Below, one piece after another: positions 23,263-35,755 of a stretch of DNA of 64,000 nucleotides. Under the pieces are notes generated by a model. That model saw only the letters and a list, made by a program, of their open reading frames with translations. It was not told the DNA's origin and made no database searches. The DNA comes from Azolla caroliniana (Eukaryota; Polypodiophyta), in contig JBHGNT010000005.1 of the NCBI GenBank assembly GCA_043228905.1, positions 372,001-436,000 on the forward strand, read 5' to 3'. The position numbers and the translations under genes are program-made. Each line of letters starts with the position of its first letter. The stretch's first letter is position 1.

Positions 23263-25682
23263 ATCAGGTCAAGGAAAGTGATCAGAATGAGGATGATGAA
23301 TGACCATGGCCATATGGCTTCTTTCAGAGAAAGGGTTGACATTTTCTCTAAGTGGTAGGATGTAATATGTACTAGTGAGAAGAAAAAAAATATAAAGTAA
23401 AGGTCTCATAATATTCTCTCCTTTTGCAAGGGATCATTCAATTATGTATTCAAATTAAAAGATTGGATTGTACCATCCATATGGTCTGGCAATAAAAAGT
23501 TCCACACCCAAAAAGATGTATGTAGTGAGTCAATCAAACCAACGTTAGGGGATCCAATCATCCATGCTGGGAACTTTATGATATAACCAAGGTTTCCCAT
23601 GGCTTTAAAAAGGTAATCTTTTTCCCTAGATTTATCCCAAACTTATGAACTTTCAATTTTGATCATGGCAAAGGTTTTGTTGCGCTTTCATATTACGAGA
23701 CTTTATACACCCCCGGCCCCTGTGGTTTAAACGTGGAAAAAAAACGAACTAGATCAAATACTTATGGGCCCCCAACACTTTGATGACGAGAGATCAAGTG
23801 TGCTGTTTTTGTATTGCGTCTACTTTGATGACGAGAGATCAAGGTTTCCGTGTTGATGGGCCTCTCTATGAATAAAATATGTACAAAAAATAATAATCGG
23901 GTCAAGAGGCTAGGAGCATTTGAATTCTATGTCAAATGAGTACAAGACTAGATTATCGTGGCACATTGGTGAAATGGTGATATCTTTCCACAAATCGTCT
24001 TATTTATGCTCTGTCTCTCCCCCCAACAAGTGATTATTCTCAACAACAAAACTTGGATGTGCTTTTTACATCCAATCCAAATGTTTATTTTCCTAGATAC
24101 AATTTTTTGCCTTTTCAATGATGTATTGCTTCCTCTACCTGCGAATGTGTCTACCCACTACTTGACAAGTGGAAAATCCATTTTATTCTATTGAATACAT
24201 GTATGAATATTCCTTGACAATCAGGTTCAAATATAAATATTTTCGTTGATAATAAGTTTTTATTGTTGGGGAATGTAATGGGTACTTGAGGTCAATCCCA
24301 CCAATTAAGGAATCCAAGTGGAAGTCAATCATAGGCTATACTTAAAAATGTACAACAATTACAATCCCTAAATAGAGATGAGAATGTTAGTCGTAAAAAA
24401 CATTACTTCACATTTTGGTAACCATGATTAACAAGGTGTACATGTTTCTTAGGAGTTGTTGCAACCCATGAGGATCCACAAAATAGACATACAACATTGC
24501 GTGAACCACACACAAATATAACATAAAAGTAGACCTCTAGATCACTTGTGAACAAATGTGTCAATATGGATCCACAAGTAGACATACAACATTGCGTGAA
24601 CCACACACAAATATAACATAAAAGTAGACCTCTAGATCACTTGTGAACAAATGTGTCAATATGGTATCTAACAAGTTGGGTTGAGGATGACCCTAATCCT
24701 TGACATCTGACATTGTCGTCTCATACTGAACAAGCATGAGGTAGCCTAAATATATAGTACAAGAGTTTGATCAATCTAGAAACCAAATCAAGTGCATTTC
24801 CATGCCTTTGAAGTGCACCCACATTATATGGCCATCCTGGTGGACCATGTATCATTCCATAAAGGTGAGCATTTTCTATACAAACGTTAAGCAAACCAAA
24901 ATAAATCAACGATCTTGATGATGAGAGAGTATCAACCAACAATGAGATCCTCTCCTCCCTCCATGTCTAAAAGCAAAATTTTGGTTCCAATTGGTTGCAA
25001 GATATGAAGGAACTCTTTGGGAGATCAAATGCATTTCTTTCATTTTCTTCTTTGGATGATGGAAACCACATTCAGGATTCCTTTTTTCCCCCCCCCCCTT
25101 GCATGTGGACAATAATCCTGCACATTCCCACCACAAAATAGTTCCTCTTCACAATTACAATGTGGGCTTGATATTGCAACATTTTCGTTAGTAAAAGTTT
25201 TCGAGCTTAAGATGGAGGCTTGGAAGGTGGGTGGGGGGTTGACTAGGTGCGGGTCCGGAAGGTTCCGGAGGTTTCCGGACAACTTCTTCTGGACACGGAC
25301 AGATAGACACGGAGTGTGCAGACCGTGGAGAAAGAAATGCTTTGTGGATGGATGGCCTTTTGTTTTGTTTTTGTGGTTAGGCGTCCTTTTCACATTTTTG
25401 CATTTATTGAAGTGAAGCTGGACTCTCCTCCCCTTTCCTGTTCCTGTCCTATCTATTCTATTATCTAATAGCAGCAGTAAAAGCTGGAAGGAAAAAATCT
25501 TCCTGTCAATTCTGCGTGTTTGAAGTATGTAAATAAATGAACGCAGAAGAAGAAGAAGAAGAAGCAGATGAAAGGAAGAAGGAAGAAGGAATTAATAAGG
25601 AAGAAGAAGAAAGGAAGAAGGAAGAAAGGAAGAAGGAAGAAATAAGGAAGAAGGGAAGAAACAAGGAACAGAATAAAGAGTC
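23263..25682. other. Divergent promoter region between two USP/kinase-family genes
   Basis: About 2.4 kb between the starts of the minus-strand U-box gene and the plus-strand USP-kinase gene. I looked for a USP exon on the minus strand and saw none. It contains a tandem duplication at 24472-24663, a C-rich tract near 25089-25099, and a GAA/GGA purine-rich stretch (25541-25680) that forms the leader of the plus-strand gene. Confidence 0.6.
24472..24663. repeat. Near-perfect tandem duplication, period 96 bp
   Basis: Copy one at 24472-24567 and copy two at 24568-24663 are virtually identical (GGATCCACAA, GACATACAACATTGCGTGAA, AACAAATGTGTCAATATGG). There is one small indel near the start. A recent duplication without coding content. 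Confidence 0.93.
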
Positions 25683-28600
25683 ATGGTGAAGAATATTATA
25701 GGGGTTGCTGTGGGTAAAGGTCCAAGTGGGTTGCAAGCTTTGAGATATGCTGTAGAGGATGAGGAGATCTTGGAAGGTGGAGATATGATGGTGTTCCTTC
25801 TTCATGTTTACCCTCCGGTGCGTTGGGTCATTGGCCCATGTAAGTCTCTCTCTCTCCCCCTCACTTCTCTGGTTTTTCCCTTTTGCTTGTAGATTTGTCT
25901 TGTAAGTCTAATCTCTCCCTCTCTTCCTCTTTGCTTTTTATTTCTTACATATATGTTTTGCGTGTCACGAGAATTTGCTCTGTTTTCCACGAGGAATTTG
26001 CTGTTTTGGCCTATTTAACTTCCCTGTTTCATTTAGAAATTTGTTCTGTGTCTATTGAAGTTCCCTGTTTCGTTAAGGAAATGCTCTGTTTTAATTGATT
26101 AGCTGCACTAGTTCGTCCACAAAGTCCTCTGCTTCATAAAATGTACTACTTTTCATGAAGAAATTGGTCTTTTCCATGAAGGAAAGGCTATTAAAGAGTT
26201 CAGATTGTTCAAGAAACTGGCCTGTTTTATCAAGAAAAGGTGGCGGATTTCTTTGAATTATATCAAAGGAAAAAAAAGCCTATAACGAATTCCAATGGAT
26301 GATTTAAACTGCCAATGAAACAGACACACACACACACACTTACCACTTGATTTCATGCTCTTTAATAGCATAATTGTTTGGTTTTGTGAAATGTAGTGGG
26401 TGATCGTGTTCGAGCCGAACATGCAAGTGCCGCAACCATCAAAAAGTTCAAAGATGAACGTAACCGAAAAGCTGAGAAATTAATCAATCAATATAAAAGC
26501 ATATGTGACAACAAAAAGGTAAAATCAAAATTGTACATACATGAGATGATGATCCATAAAGGTAATTAAATTAATGTCTAAGGTTGAGACCTTATAAAGC
26601 CATGCTTGTTTCTTCCAATCTGGTGTCTCAAGAGCTCAAAAAAGACGAGCCTCTTGCAATTGTGTTGTGTTGAGATGCTAGAAAGCCTTGATTTTCTTTC
26701 AGTGTGTTGTCTTAAGAACTTATGAACCCTTGTTTTTCCTTCAATGTGTTGTGTTTAAGACCTTTTAATACCATGTTTGTCTTCTAATGTATTCTGTTCA
26801 GATTTTATGAATCCACGTTTCCATTTCTTCCAAATCTGAAATAACCTATGTTTTTGTTTCTTTTTTCAGGTCAAGACAGAAGTGCGTTGTGCTGAAGGTG
26901 AAGAAGTCCAGAAGGAGCTGGTGGAACTAATATCCAAACTTGGTCTGACTAAGCTTGTACTAGGAACATCAAAGAAGAATTTGCTCTCAAGGTATCAAAT
27001 TAAAATAGTCCTTTTCTTTGTAACTGATGGCTACCCTTATTCTTTGAAAAGAATCAAAAGATGACCTTTTCCTACATACAAGAAAATTGTAGCCCTAAAA
27101 AAAACTGTAAAATTTCTTGAAATATGATTTTAGGGCTTTAAAAGGAGAAAGCATTGCTACATATGTGGCAAAAAATGCGCCAAATTTCTGCACTGTTATA
27201 GTTATATCCAAAGGAAAGATTATATCTGTTACTGATGCAATGGATAGCTCATCAATTTCCCCATCGAGTGATACCAGTAGCATAAGGAGTGAATTTCGGA
27301 CTGAAGGTATGTGCATATAGCATGCTGCAACATATTGCCTTTCCTTGTAGAATTATGAAACTTCTTTGAGGTTTGAATCCTTTTGAATCGCTGTTCACAT
27401 TTGAGCTTTGGGATTTTCGTAAAGAAGGATAAAACTCATTTGAGCCTTGGGGTTCCTTTATAGAATGTTAAAACTTAAAACATTGTGGTCTATTTTGCAT
27501 GATGCAGATGACGCACTAAGTGAGTATGGAGGCACACGGAGTGATGAAGCTCCTTATTCTCAAATTGGGTTTTCGCCAATGGATTACTCGATGAACCCAA
27601 CTACAGAGTGGATTATTCCTTCAATTCCTCATACACGAAATGAAAATAATAGACTAAGCAATCCTCCTATTGTCCCAATGATCGATACTGGGTCATCACA
27701 TGGTTCGCATAGCCTAGAAGCTGCATCATACCAAGACATTTATGTAGTACCTGATCCCCAACTAAGTAGAGGACATAGCAAGGCCCAATTGATCCATCAA
27801 ATGTCATCTCATGGGCGCATCGATGCAGTTATGGGTGAAGTAAGAATATTTCCCTTCTTGCATATCGATCATACATTTTATTTCTAAAACATTTCAGCCA
27901 ACTAAAAGTACTTTGTCAGGCCTGTTAAGATACATATAAAACACATCAAGCTTTAATAATCTTCAAAATTTATCTCAAATGTTTATTGAATACAAGTCAA
28001 AAAGTTATATGAAAAAACTTGCTGACCGACTAGAAACTGAAGAAAAATAAAGAAAACATTGATGTGGATGGTTTACATACCATGTATACTAATATAGATA
28101 ATGTATTCGCCCTTGTTGTAACTGTCTGTCTTCCCAGAGTGTTGTGGCACACAGTGTTGAACTTTTGGAAAAGGAGCTCACTGAAGCTAAGATGTCTGTG
28201 GAATGGGCTCAGCGAGAAGCAGAGCAACAATCGAAAAGCATAACCAATGCGGAGCGAATTGTTGTGAATGCGAAGAAAATGGTATATGTGCATTTAATCT
28301 TTAATATTGACTAGATGGTATTACCCTTGAAGCAATATGCCATGAGTTAATTCATACTGGTGACAAATTCAGTACTCTCCATGTTGGTGACAAATTCAGT
28401 ACACCCCCTGTTGAATAATTTACCAACATACCCCTCAGTTTACAGAGTTTTCTCTCTACAAATCTTCTTATCTCTTATCGTCCCTCTACAGAAAAATTTC
28501 GGTGAGAGACTAGAGAAAAGAGAGGAACTGCAAAGTGAGGTGTATTTTGGGAAGTTGAGACGGTGAGGAGGTTTTATGGAACCTCATAGGGTAGAATTCC

Positions 28601-30522
28601 CCCTAATTTGGAACATAAAACTAGCTTCTTTGGTTTGTAGACTGAGAGAGAATCTACCCATTTTGTGTTTTGGCAGATTACGGAGGCCGAAAATAAAAGA
28701 AACAATGCTTTGAAAGATGCCCAGATGGCAAAGCTCCAATCATTGGAAGATGCGAGAAGACTTGAAGAAGCCATTGTAGCACTCCAAAAATCCTTGAAAG
28801 AACAAGAAATTTTCAAGAAAAATAGCAAGATTACTATTGATGAATTAACAAGTAGACTAGATGCTTACGAGAAAGATCTCAACATCACGCAGAGAGAGGC
28901 TGAGAGAGTGACGGAGAGATATCGAGAAGCCTTAACAAAGCTAGAAGAACTCACAAAGGCATTGGAAATAGAGTCACAGAAACGAAAAGATGCCGAAAGA
29001 AGAGCTGTGGAGGAGTTTCTTGCAAAGCAAGAAGCACTCAAAGCTTTGAGGAAGCTGCAACAAAAATATACTGAATATACATTTGAAGAATTAAAAGCTG
29101 CGACTGATGATTTTGATGAAAACAACAAGCTGGGTGAAGGAGGGTATGGACCTGTATACAAAGGCAAATTACTTCACACCCCGGTTGCCATTAAGGTTTT
29201 GGCTCGAGAAGGAGTCCACGGCCGAGAAGAGTTTCAGAGAGAGGTAAAATATCTAGGGATCGAGTTAAAGAATTCCATTTTATCAAAGTCTCGTTCCACG
29301 TAGGCCAAGTATCGAAAAATATTCTTGAATGAAATTGAAGTTCATAGCCCATTCTTGAATGGTGATGTATTGTCTTCTAGAAAAGTTTCTAGGACATTCT
29401 GGGATGTCCTAGCTTAGGAAGTTTCTAAAACATTCTAGATGATATTCCCTAGCTTATAGATCATTCTAGAATCATTCTAGCATGACGGTATTGCCTAGCT
29501 TATAGATCATTCTAGAATCATATTTGCCTAAGTTATAGCGATGTTTCTAGGATATTTTTGAGAATGATAATGTGGAGTTAATAGTACCTTACAAGCTTCT
29601 AGAGAAGTCAAAGGACGTTTTTAAGCTAGACCATAGGTGCACATTTCAACTCCTATTCTTGCCATGGTTGCCGCAAGTGACAATCACCCCATTGTGAGAG
29701 ATTTACTTTTTTCCTTCTACAATGTACAATATACACTAAATTCTCATCATTTTAAGCAAATGTGTTTTTTTTTTTGCTTAATTACAGGTAGAGCTGCTTA
29801 GCCACATCCATCATCCACACTTGGTGATGCTACTTGGCGCGTGCCCAAAGGAAGCTTGCATCGTATATGAGTATATGTCCAATGGTAGCCTTGAGGATTG
29901 TCTCAAAGGAAAAGGTGGAAGGCCACCGCTTCCCTGGTATGTCCGGTTTCGCATTTGCTTCGAAGTGGCAACTGCATTGTTCTTTCTCCACTCTCGACCT
30001 GAACCCATTGCCCATCGCGACCTCAAACCTGGGAACATTTTACTAGATCACAATTATGTTAGCAAAATTGGTGATGTTGGCATAGCAAAACTAGTTCCTC
30101 CCAAGAATGATAACCTCTCTTATAGTATAACTATGTATAAGGAGACAGTGCTCATGGGAACTCTTGCTTACATGGATCCTGACTACCAACGAACTGGCGT
30201 TGTCAGTTGTGAGTGTGATGTATATGCACTTGGGATCGTTATGCTTCAACTCTTAACTGGACGGCCTCCACTTGGCGTTGCAGTTTTGGTTGAAGATGCA
30301 ATTGATAATAACAGACTGGTTGACATTCTTGATAAATCAGCTGGTGACTGGCCGATAGAAGATGCGAAAGCGCTTGCTGATTTGAGTTTGGAATGTATGG
30401 AGCCACGAAGAAAGCATCGGCCTAGTTTGGAAATGAGAGTGCTTCCTTTTCTTGAAGAACTTTGGGGGAATGCGGATTGTGTTGCATCAAAAATTGGCTG
30501 TATCGGATCATCTGCCTCATGA
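25683..30522 (+). CDS. USP-domain receptor-like cytoplasmic kinase without U-box
   Basis: Eight exons (25683-25839, 26397-26518, 26870-26991, 27134-27306, 27508-27839, 28138-28281, 28677-29243, 29788-30522), all GT-AG and phase-consistent, give 783 aa. Domains: N-terminal universal-stress-protein (USP) fold, ~1-180, starting MVKNIIGVAVGKGPSG and including LVLGTSKKNLLSR; Ser-rich linker; coiled coil, ~303-470; kinase from ~483. Kinase motifs are intact: Gly loop LGEGGYGPVYKG (~503), VAIK Lys523, HRDLKPGN (HRD 615-617), DVG 635-637 (the usual form in this subfamily) and GTLAYMDPDYQRTG. The usual C-terminal U-box is absent: the frame ends after GCIGSSAS, and no U-box exon was seen before the PPR gene at 31904. 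Predicted active cytosolic Ser/Thr kinase. Nearby paralogues are the U-box/pseudokinase gene upstream and the USP-only gene at 35756-37895. Confidence 0.9.
29340..29545. repeat. Intronic array of TTCTAGA-containing short repeats
   Basis: In the last intron of the USP-kinase gene, TTCTAGA/TTCTAGG words occur about eight times in 200 bases. The 28-base unit beginning CCTAGCTTATAGATCATTC appears twice, about 45 bases apart (from ~29448 and ~29493). Confidence 0.75.
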
Positions 30523-31903
30523 CCAATGTCTCCCGAAACAAACCCATTAACATCATCATTGGATTGTTAAATCTCACATGTGATATATTTGTAACAAAGA
30601 ATCCCTTGATAAAAAATCTTTTAAAAGATTAATCATTCAACCAAATGTTTGTAATAGCTAACTATCTGATTGAATGTTTATAACAAATGGCTGACATAAA
30701 AGCATTTTTTTTGTTCTTTTGCCTAATTCTTGTGGATTATGAGAAAAATGACCAGATGACTGAATTGTATAGTGAAGCCAAATATTTGTTGGAAACTATG
30801 ATTCTAAGCACGTGGTACTGAATCAGAATTATTGCTTGGTTTTGTTATCAGTGTTACATTGTAAAGTTGATGCTACTATTTTCACTTGTGTGGTGGAGAG
30901 AATGCCACATATGATCTCAAACTAAAGTTATGAGTAGTTTACATATTGACTAACGTGCATGTGAAGGTGATTACCTTACTCAAGAGTCAATGATAGAGGG
31001 GTGAGAAGTTGTGGTGGCGGTGTGTCTTTTCTTGTAGGTGTCCCAACATATTTGGTTAATGTTTGTCTACTAGTGTTACAATTTTCTATTCTTTGCAGCA
31101 TCATTCCACTTGAATATGATTGCACCAATAGAGCATGATTTGATGTTTATCGTGAGTGTATCATGGGGTAAGTTGTACAAATAGTGTTTCTACATGTCAT
31201 CAATCAAAACTATCAGTATTTGTCCAAGCCAAAAGGAAGGATTTAGCTAGCATCCTAAGGTTGGGTTGATGGGCAATGTGTTTTCCTATCCTTTGCTTTT
31301 AGCCACATGCATGTGGAATCTTAAATTTCACAACTATTTTGAGAGAGAGAGAGAGAGAGAGAGGTGATGACGATCATAAGTTGGTGTCCTTTGAATGCAA
31401 GTATATGGGCTTTTGTTACTTGTGTGTAGTTGTTGAGTGATTCTATGTTTGAAGGAGCTGGGTTTGTAGAGAAGGTGGTTTCCACTTGCAAAAGAGAGAC
31501 AAAAATAGAGCTTATATGGTTATACCTTATTTGGTAAGATTGTTAATCGAAGGCTTGGAATTTAAAAGAATATAAAAACCTCCTTCCCTCTTACTGTCTT
31601 GCTTGGGTGAGCCTTGTGTAAACACACACATTATCCTTCAACTCTATGTGAGGCTGGCATGGTACACAATCTGACAAGTAGTGAATGTAGGGAACCCACA
31701 AGACGTCAAAACTCATTGTCAAAACAGTCATAGATTAGCAGAAAACATAGGCAAACCATGATGGGCAAATGGAGACATGAAAACTCATCTTTGAAATAAC
31801 CAAACCCATTTCTAAGGGCTTTGCAATGGCATCAAAATGCGAGTCAATACTATATCCTGTTGCCTTCTATGGCAAGAAGAAGAAGAAGTGGTTGTAGCGA
31901 TCG
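30523..31903. other. Spacer and probable promoter of the PPR gene
   Basis: No gene seen. It includes the 3' region of the USP-kinase gene, a (GA)n run at about 31340-31363, and a TATA-like TATAAAAA at 31571-31578, about 330 bases before the PPR start. No U-box-coding exon was found here on inspection. Confidence 0.55.
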
Positions 31904-33781
31904 TTGAACTGTATCTTTTTCCTCTCACTCAAACCAATGTCGAAGCCATGGCTACTCGCCCATGTCAGACACTACATGTGTTCTTCGAATTTCAAGACGA
32001 TAAATTCACGCATCTTCCCCAGACAAAACAGAGATTTCTCCATTTCCCCTTACATCGACCAGTTCACTTCTCAAACACTTTATGAGAAATTGAAGACAAC
32101 TCACTTCACTGTTTACAGATTTATGTCCGAAAAAGCTCGAAATTCGGATGAAGAGATGGATCCGGGTAACGGACATTCAAATCCCACCAGAAATGGAGAC
32201 CTTTTAAAAGAGATTTGCAAAGCTACAGAAGGATATAGATGGACTCAACACACAGAAGATCTCCTCAAACCTTATGAAAACAAGATTTCTTCTCATCTTG
32301 TCGCTATGGTGATTCTTCAAAAACCGCTTGTCATGGCTAGACGCTTCTTTGAGTGGGCAGATCAAAAGGTACTTCTTGATTTCTATGCTTACCATGCTCT
32401 ATTAAAGAAAATGGGCGAATATAAACAGTTTGCCGAGATGTGGTCTTTGTTAGAAACCATGAAAAGACATGGATGTGAGATCAATTCTACCACTTTTTGC
32501 ATTATCATTAAAGCTTATGGGGCAGCCGGTATGACCCATGAATGTATGGTAGTGTTCTCGAGAGCACATCAATTCGATGTTGATCTCAATGTTGATATGT
32601 ATACCACTCTTCTCAGTATGCTTTTTAAGGCCAAAATGATCAATCAAGCTAAGTATACATTTGAAAGAATGTTGCAAGATACTTCGAATGTGGATTCATC
32701 AGCTTGGGCTGCAATTATCCGCGGATTTGGTACAAATGGATGTGTCCGCGAAGCTGAAAAATGTTGGGATCGAATGATTGATAGTGGATTCAAGCCTAAA
32801 TTAGTTCATTACAATTGCCTTATTGAAGGGTTCTGTGAATCCAAATCGATGAATAAGGCATTATTTACACTAGCAGCAATGCAAGATGAAGGTTTGAAGC
32901 CAAATGCATACACATTAAACCCGATTCTTGGAGCTCTTTGTAAGACAGGTAGGTTTTCTGAGGCTCTAAACATATTCTTTAGCATGAGAAACTTTTGTGC
33001 ACCGAATCAAGCCACTTGCAACATACTTTTGGAAGGGTTGTTCTTGAATAGAGATGTGGAGAAGGCATGCGAACTCTTTGAATTGATGGAAGAGGAAGGA
33101 TTAGTTGATACTAGGAGTTATTTTCTTATCACATCAGGTCTGAAGAAGGCTAAGGAGACAGGTAAGCTAATGTCTGTATGCAAAGCACTGCATGCTAAAC
33201 ATGGTAATACTTATGAAGTGATATTTAATGCACTTCTTCAATGCTTGTGTGAGGGCCAAAGTATGGATGAAGCTGTAGCATTTTTCAATGGATTGAAGCA
33301 TCCGAATGTTGCATCATTTGCCATGATGATAAATTGTTATTGCAAGTCAGGAAAGCTTGATGAAGCTATGGTGCTTCTCACTGACATGGATAAGAGAGAT
33401 TGTGAGCCTAATGCATTTTGCTATACCCCCCTCTTAGGGGCAATTTTGAGAGCTGATAGAATAAGCGATGGGTTAAAATTATTTGATGAGATGGTTCGAA
33501 GAGGTATCGAGACAAATGATATCACTTGTGGGTTTCTTCTTAGGAAATTAGGGCAGGCGAATATGGTGGATGGTATTATTAAGGTTTGTAGTCATGTCAT
33601 GGATAACAATATATCTATCAAATGGCATTTTTTGGGTCCCTTGATAAAGAGTTGGAAGAATACAGGAAGAGCAGAAGAGGCTGATACACTTCTAAGAGCA
33701 TTGGTGAGACAAGGATGCATAAATGAACAAAGTTTAAAAGAGCTAAAATCATCACCAGAAACATTTATAGGATGGTCTTAG
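31904..33781 (+). CDS. P-class pentatricopeptide repeat (PPR) protein
   Basis: Intronless gene of 625 aa. After a ~90-residue N-terminus poor in acidic residues, likely an organelle-targeting presequence, and a segment ending ARRFFEWAD typical of mitochondrial P-class PPRs, come consecutive 35-residue-type helical repeats. Examples are AYHALLKKMGEYKQFAEMWS, VHYNCLIEGFCESKSMNKAL, AYTLNPILGALCKTGRFSEA and CYTPLLGAILRADRISDGLK. I estimate 11-13 repeats to about residue 600. There is no E or DYW extension, so a role in organelle RNA stability, splicing or translation is likelier than editing. The start could be 31904 or the in-frame ATG at 31937 (MSKPWLLAHV), which leaves a more typical presequence. 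It lies between two USP-family genes with no evident functional link. The RNA target cannot be guessed. Confidence 0.9.
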   Translation: MNCIFFLSLKPMSKPWLLAHVRHYMCSSNFKTINSRIFPRQNRDFSISPYIDQFTSQTLYEKLKTTHFTVYRFMSEKARNSDEEMDPGNGHSNPTRNGDLLKEICKATEGYRWTQHTEDLLKPYENKISSHLVAMVILQKPLVMARRFFEWADQKVLLDFYAYHALLKKMGEYKQFAEMWSLLETMKRHGCEINSTTFCIIIKAYGAAGMTHECMVVFSRAHQFDVDLNVDMYTTLLSMLFKAKMINQAKYTFERMLQDTSNVDSSAWAAIIRGFGTNGCVREAEKCWDRMIDSGFKPKLVHYNCLIEGFCESKSMNKALFTLAAMQDEGLKPNAYTLNPILGALCKTGRFSEALNIFFSMRNFCAPNQATCNILLEGLFLNRDVEKACELFELMEEEGLVDTRSYFLITSGLKKAKETGKLMSVCKALHAKHGNTYEVIFNALLQCLCEGQSMDEAVAFFNGLKHPNVASFAMMINCYCKSGKLDEAMVLLTDMDKRDCEPNAFCYTPLLGAILRADRISDGLKLFDEMVRRGIETNDITCGFLLRKLGQANMVDGIIKVCSHVMDNNISIKWHFLGPLIKSWKNTGRAEEADTLLRALVRQGCINEQSLKELKSSPETFIGWS

Positions 33782-35755
33782 ATGGTCTACCTTTTTCTCC
33801 TGGAATTAATACTTAAATCCTCTAGGATAGATGGATATGTAAGCTAATAAAATGATCAAAACGGCTTTGGCTTTGATATTGGCCCAAGCTAGGCAGTTGA
33901 GCTCATTGAAATTCATTCAATACAAAAATCGAAAAACCTTTTCAACAATAATTCATTCAACATTCTTGAACTGTTGTTTATTTTTTCTTGCATGTAAAAT
34001 ATTGGGAACAAAAGCAGTGGTTCCATGTATAACCAAAGTGATTGGATTGGAGAGGTACTCTGAACTTTGACAAGGTTTTTAACAAAGAATATCCTTGTCA
34101 AAAAAAATATTGTTTCTCTTTTTGATAATTGTCAAATATATGGGAGTTCAATTTCAATTGTTTCAGATGAGAGTAATTATAAAAATCCGAACCCTCTTGG
34201 TGTTTTTGGATTGCCATTGGTATATTTGGTTCAAAATAATAACTTTCATCTGAATTTCTGTAACCAAATAACAGTGTTATTTAGTTGCTGTTTACTCTTT
34301 GCAATTCATTTTGTTCTCTAAATGACGGGGTCATATACAGAAACAGTAAATCAATCGGTAAAAGAGTGTTCAAAGCACCCCATTGTTCACATTGAAAGTG
34401 ATCCCAATTAAACACAACAAACTCACACAACCTTCACCTCTCTACGTATATTGGTTGGCTGGATGCATGTGAAATTAGAATTATTTTTTCCTAAAGGTTC
34501 ACAATCTATGTTCTTTGTGCAGTAAAATCATCCACTACCTTTGTATGTAGCAGAAGGCCTATTTGTGTAGTAATTATCCAAGGACTTGGAGCAAAACCTT
34601 GAGGACATATGACATGTGCGAACAAATGGTGTTCTCGGAACCTAAGGTAACTCACCACTACCTTAATTATGACATCTTGAGACATTGTCAAGTCTCTATT
34701 GGTGAGGCCAAGCTCTTTTCTTTCAAATACCTTTGCATCAATATTCAGGTGATATTCAATGGCATGCAACACTGATGGTATCAATATCCACCATATAACA
34801 GAAGGTAACATTTAGTGGTATGAGTTTCCACCTTGTCTTGAGATTTTACATATGCAATGCAATGTATTACGTACATAGTACCCTCATTAATTATGTATTG
34901 TTATTGTAGATTTTTACCTTGTCTTGAAGCTTTCCACATGCAACCCATTGTATTTACATGGATTGTTCTCAAAATTATCGTATTTTATTTTTAGAATACT
35001 TTGGATATTCTACACGTATTCTACAATTTAGAACTACCATTTAAAAAAAAATTAAATATTATTTTTGAAAAAGAGTTTAAATTTTAAAAAGTATTTAACA
35101 TATTCTACATGTATTTACGACATTTTATATATGGAATATGCATTCTAAGTATTAAAAAAAAGGGTAGAATAGATTTAGAGTACCTCACATATGTATCATA
35201 TGCTCATTGCTAAGTATTCTACAACTATAATTACATGAAAAAATATGTAATGGCACAAGCGAAAGCTATGAAAACTGAACATTAATAGTGCATTCACTTG
35301 TCCGTAGCCCATTTACAACAACCTTTGACTTTCATGTATTGAAAGCTTAATTTTCTACCATTTTACCAGAACATTCCTCAACTCTTAATGATGTCCTTGT
35401 AAATACCTAACTTTCATCATTTGACTTGTAAAAATTCTTACTCCCCAAGTATCAGAGCCAAATTTCCATCCTGTGTGCATGTGTGTGGTAACAAGATGTT
35501 GTTGTTCTTGTGCCGATTATTTCAAAGAGAGTTATTGCAAAGCAAGTTTTTATTATTGACGATATTAGCATGGCTGGTATCGTAAGTTCCATTTCGACAC
35601 ATTTCTCTATACTTATCATTCATGAAAGAGAAAAAGAAAGAACCCAGAAAACATGTACAAGTGCTTCTTTCTGTATGTACAATTCCATTTGGTTTTCATA
35701 AGGGAATGCTTTGTTTTGCCTCCCCATCTACTAGAAAGTGGATGCTTGGATGTTG
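33782..35755. other. Intergenic spacer, no gene seen
   Basis: AT-rich spacer between the PPR gene and the convergent USP-only gene. Low-complexity A/T stretches lie around 34980-35160. No coding frame with a recognisable domain. Confidence 0.6.

Noticed and set aside
30523-31903. Search for a missing U-box exon after the USP-kinase gene
   Set aside because: No CPI-x-x-x-x-x-DP-type coding segment was seen in any plus-strand frame by eye.
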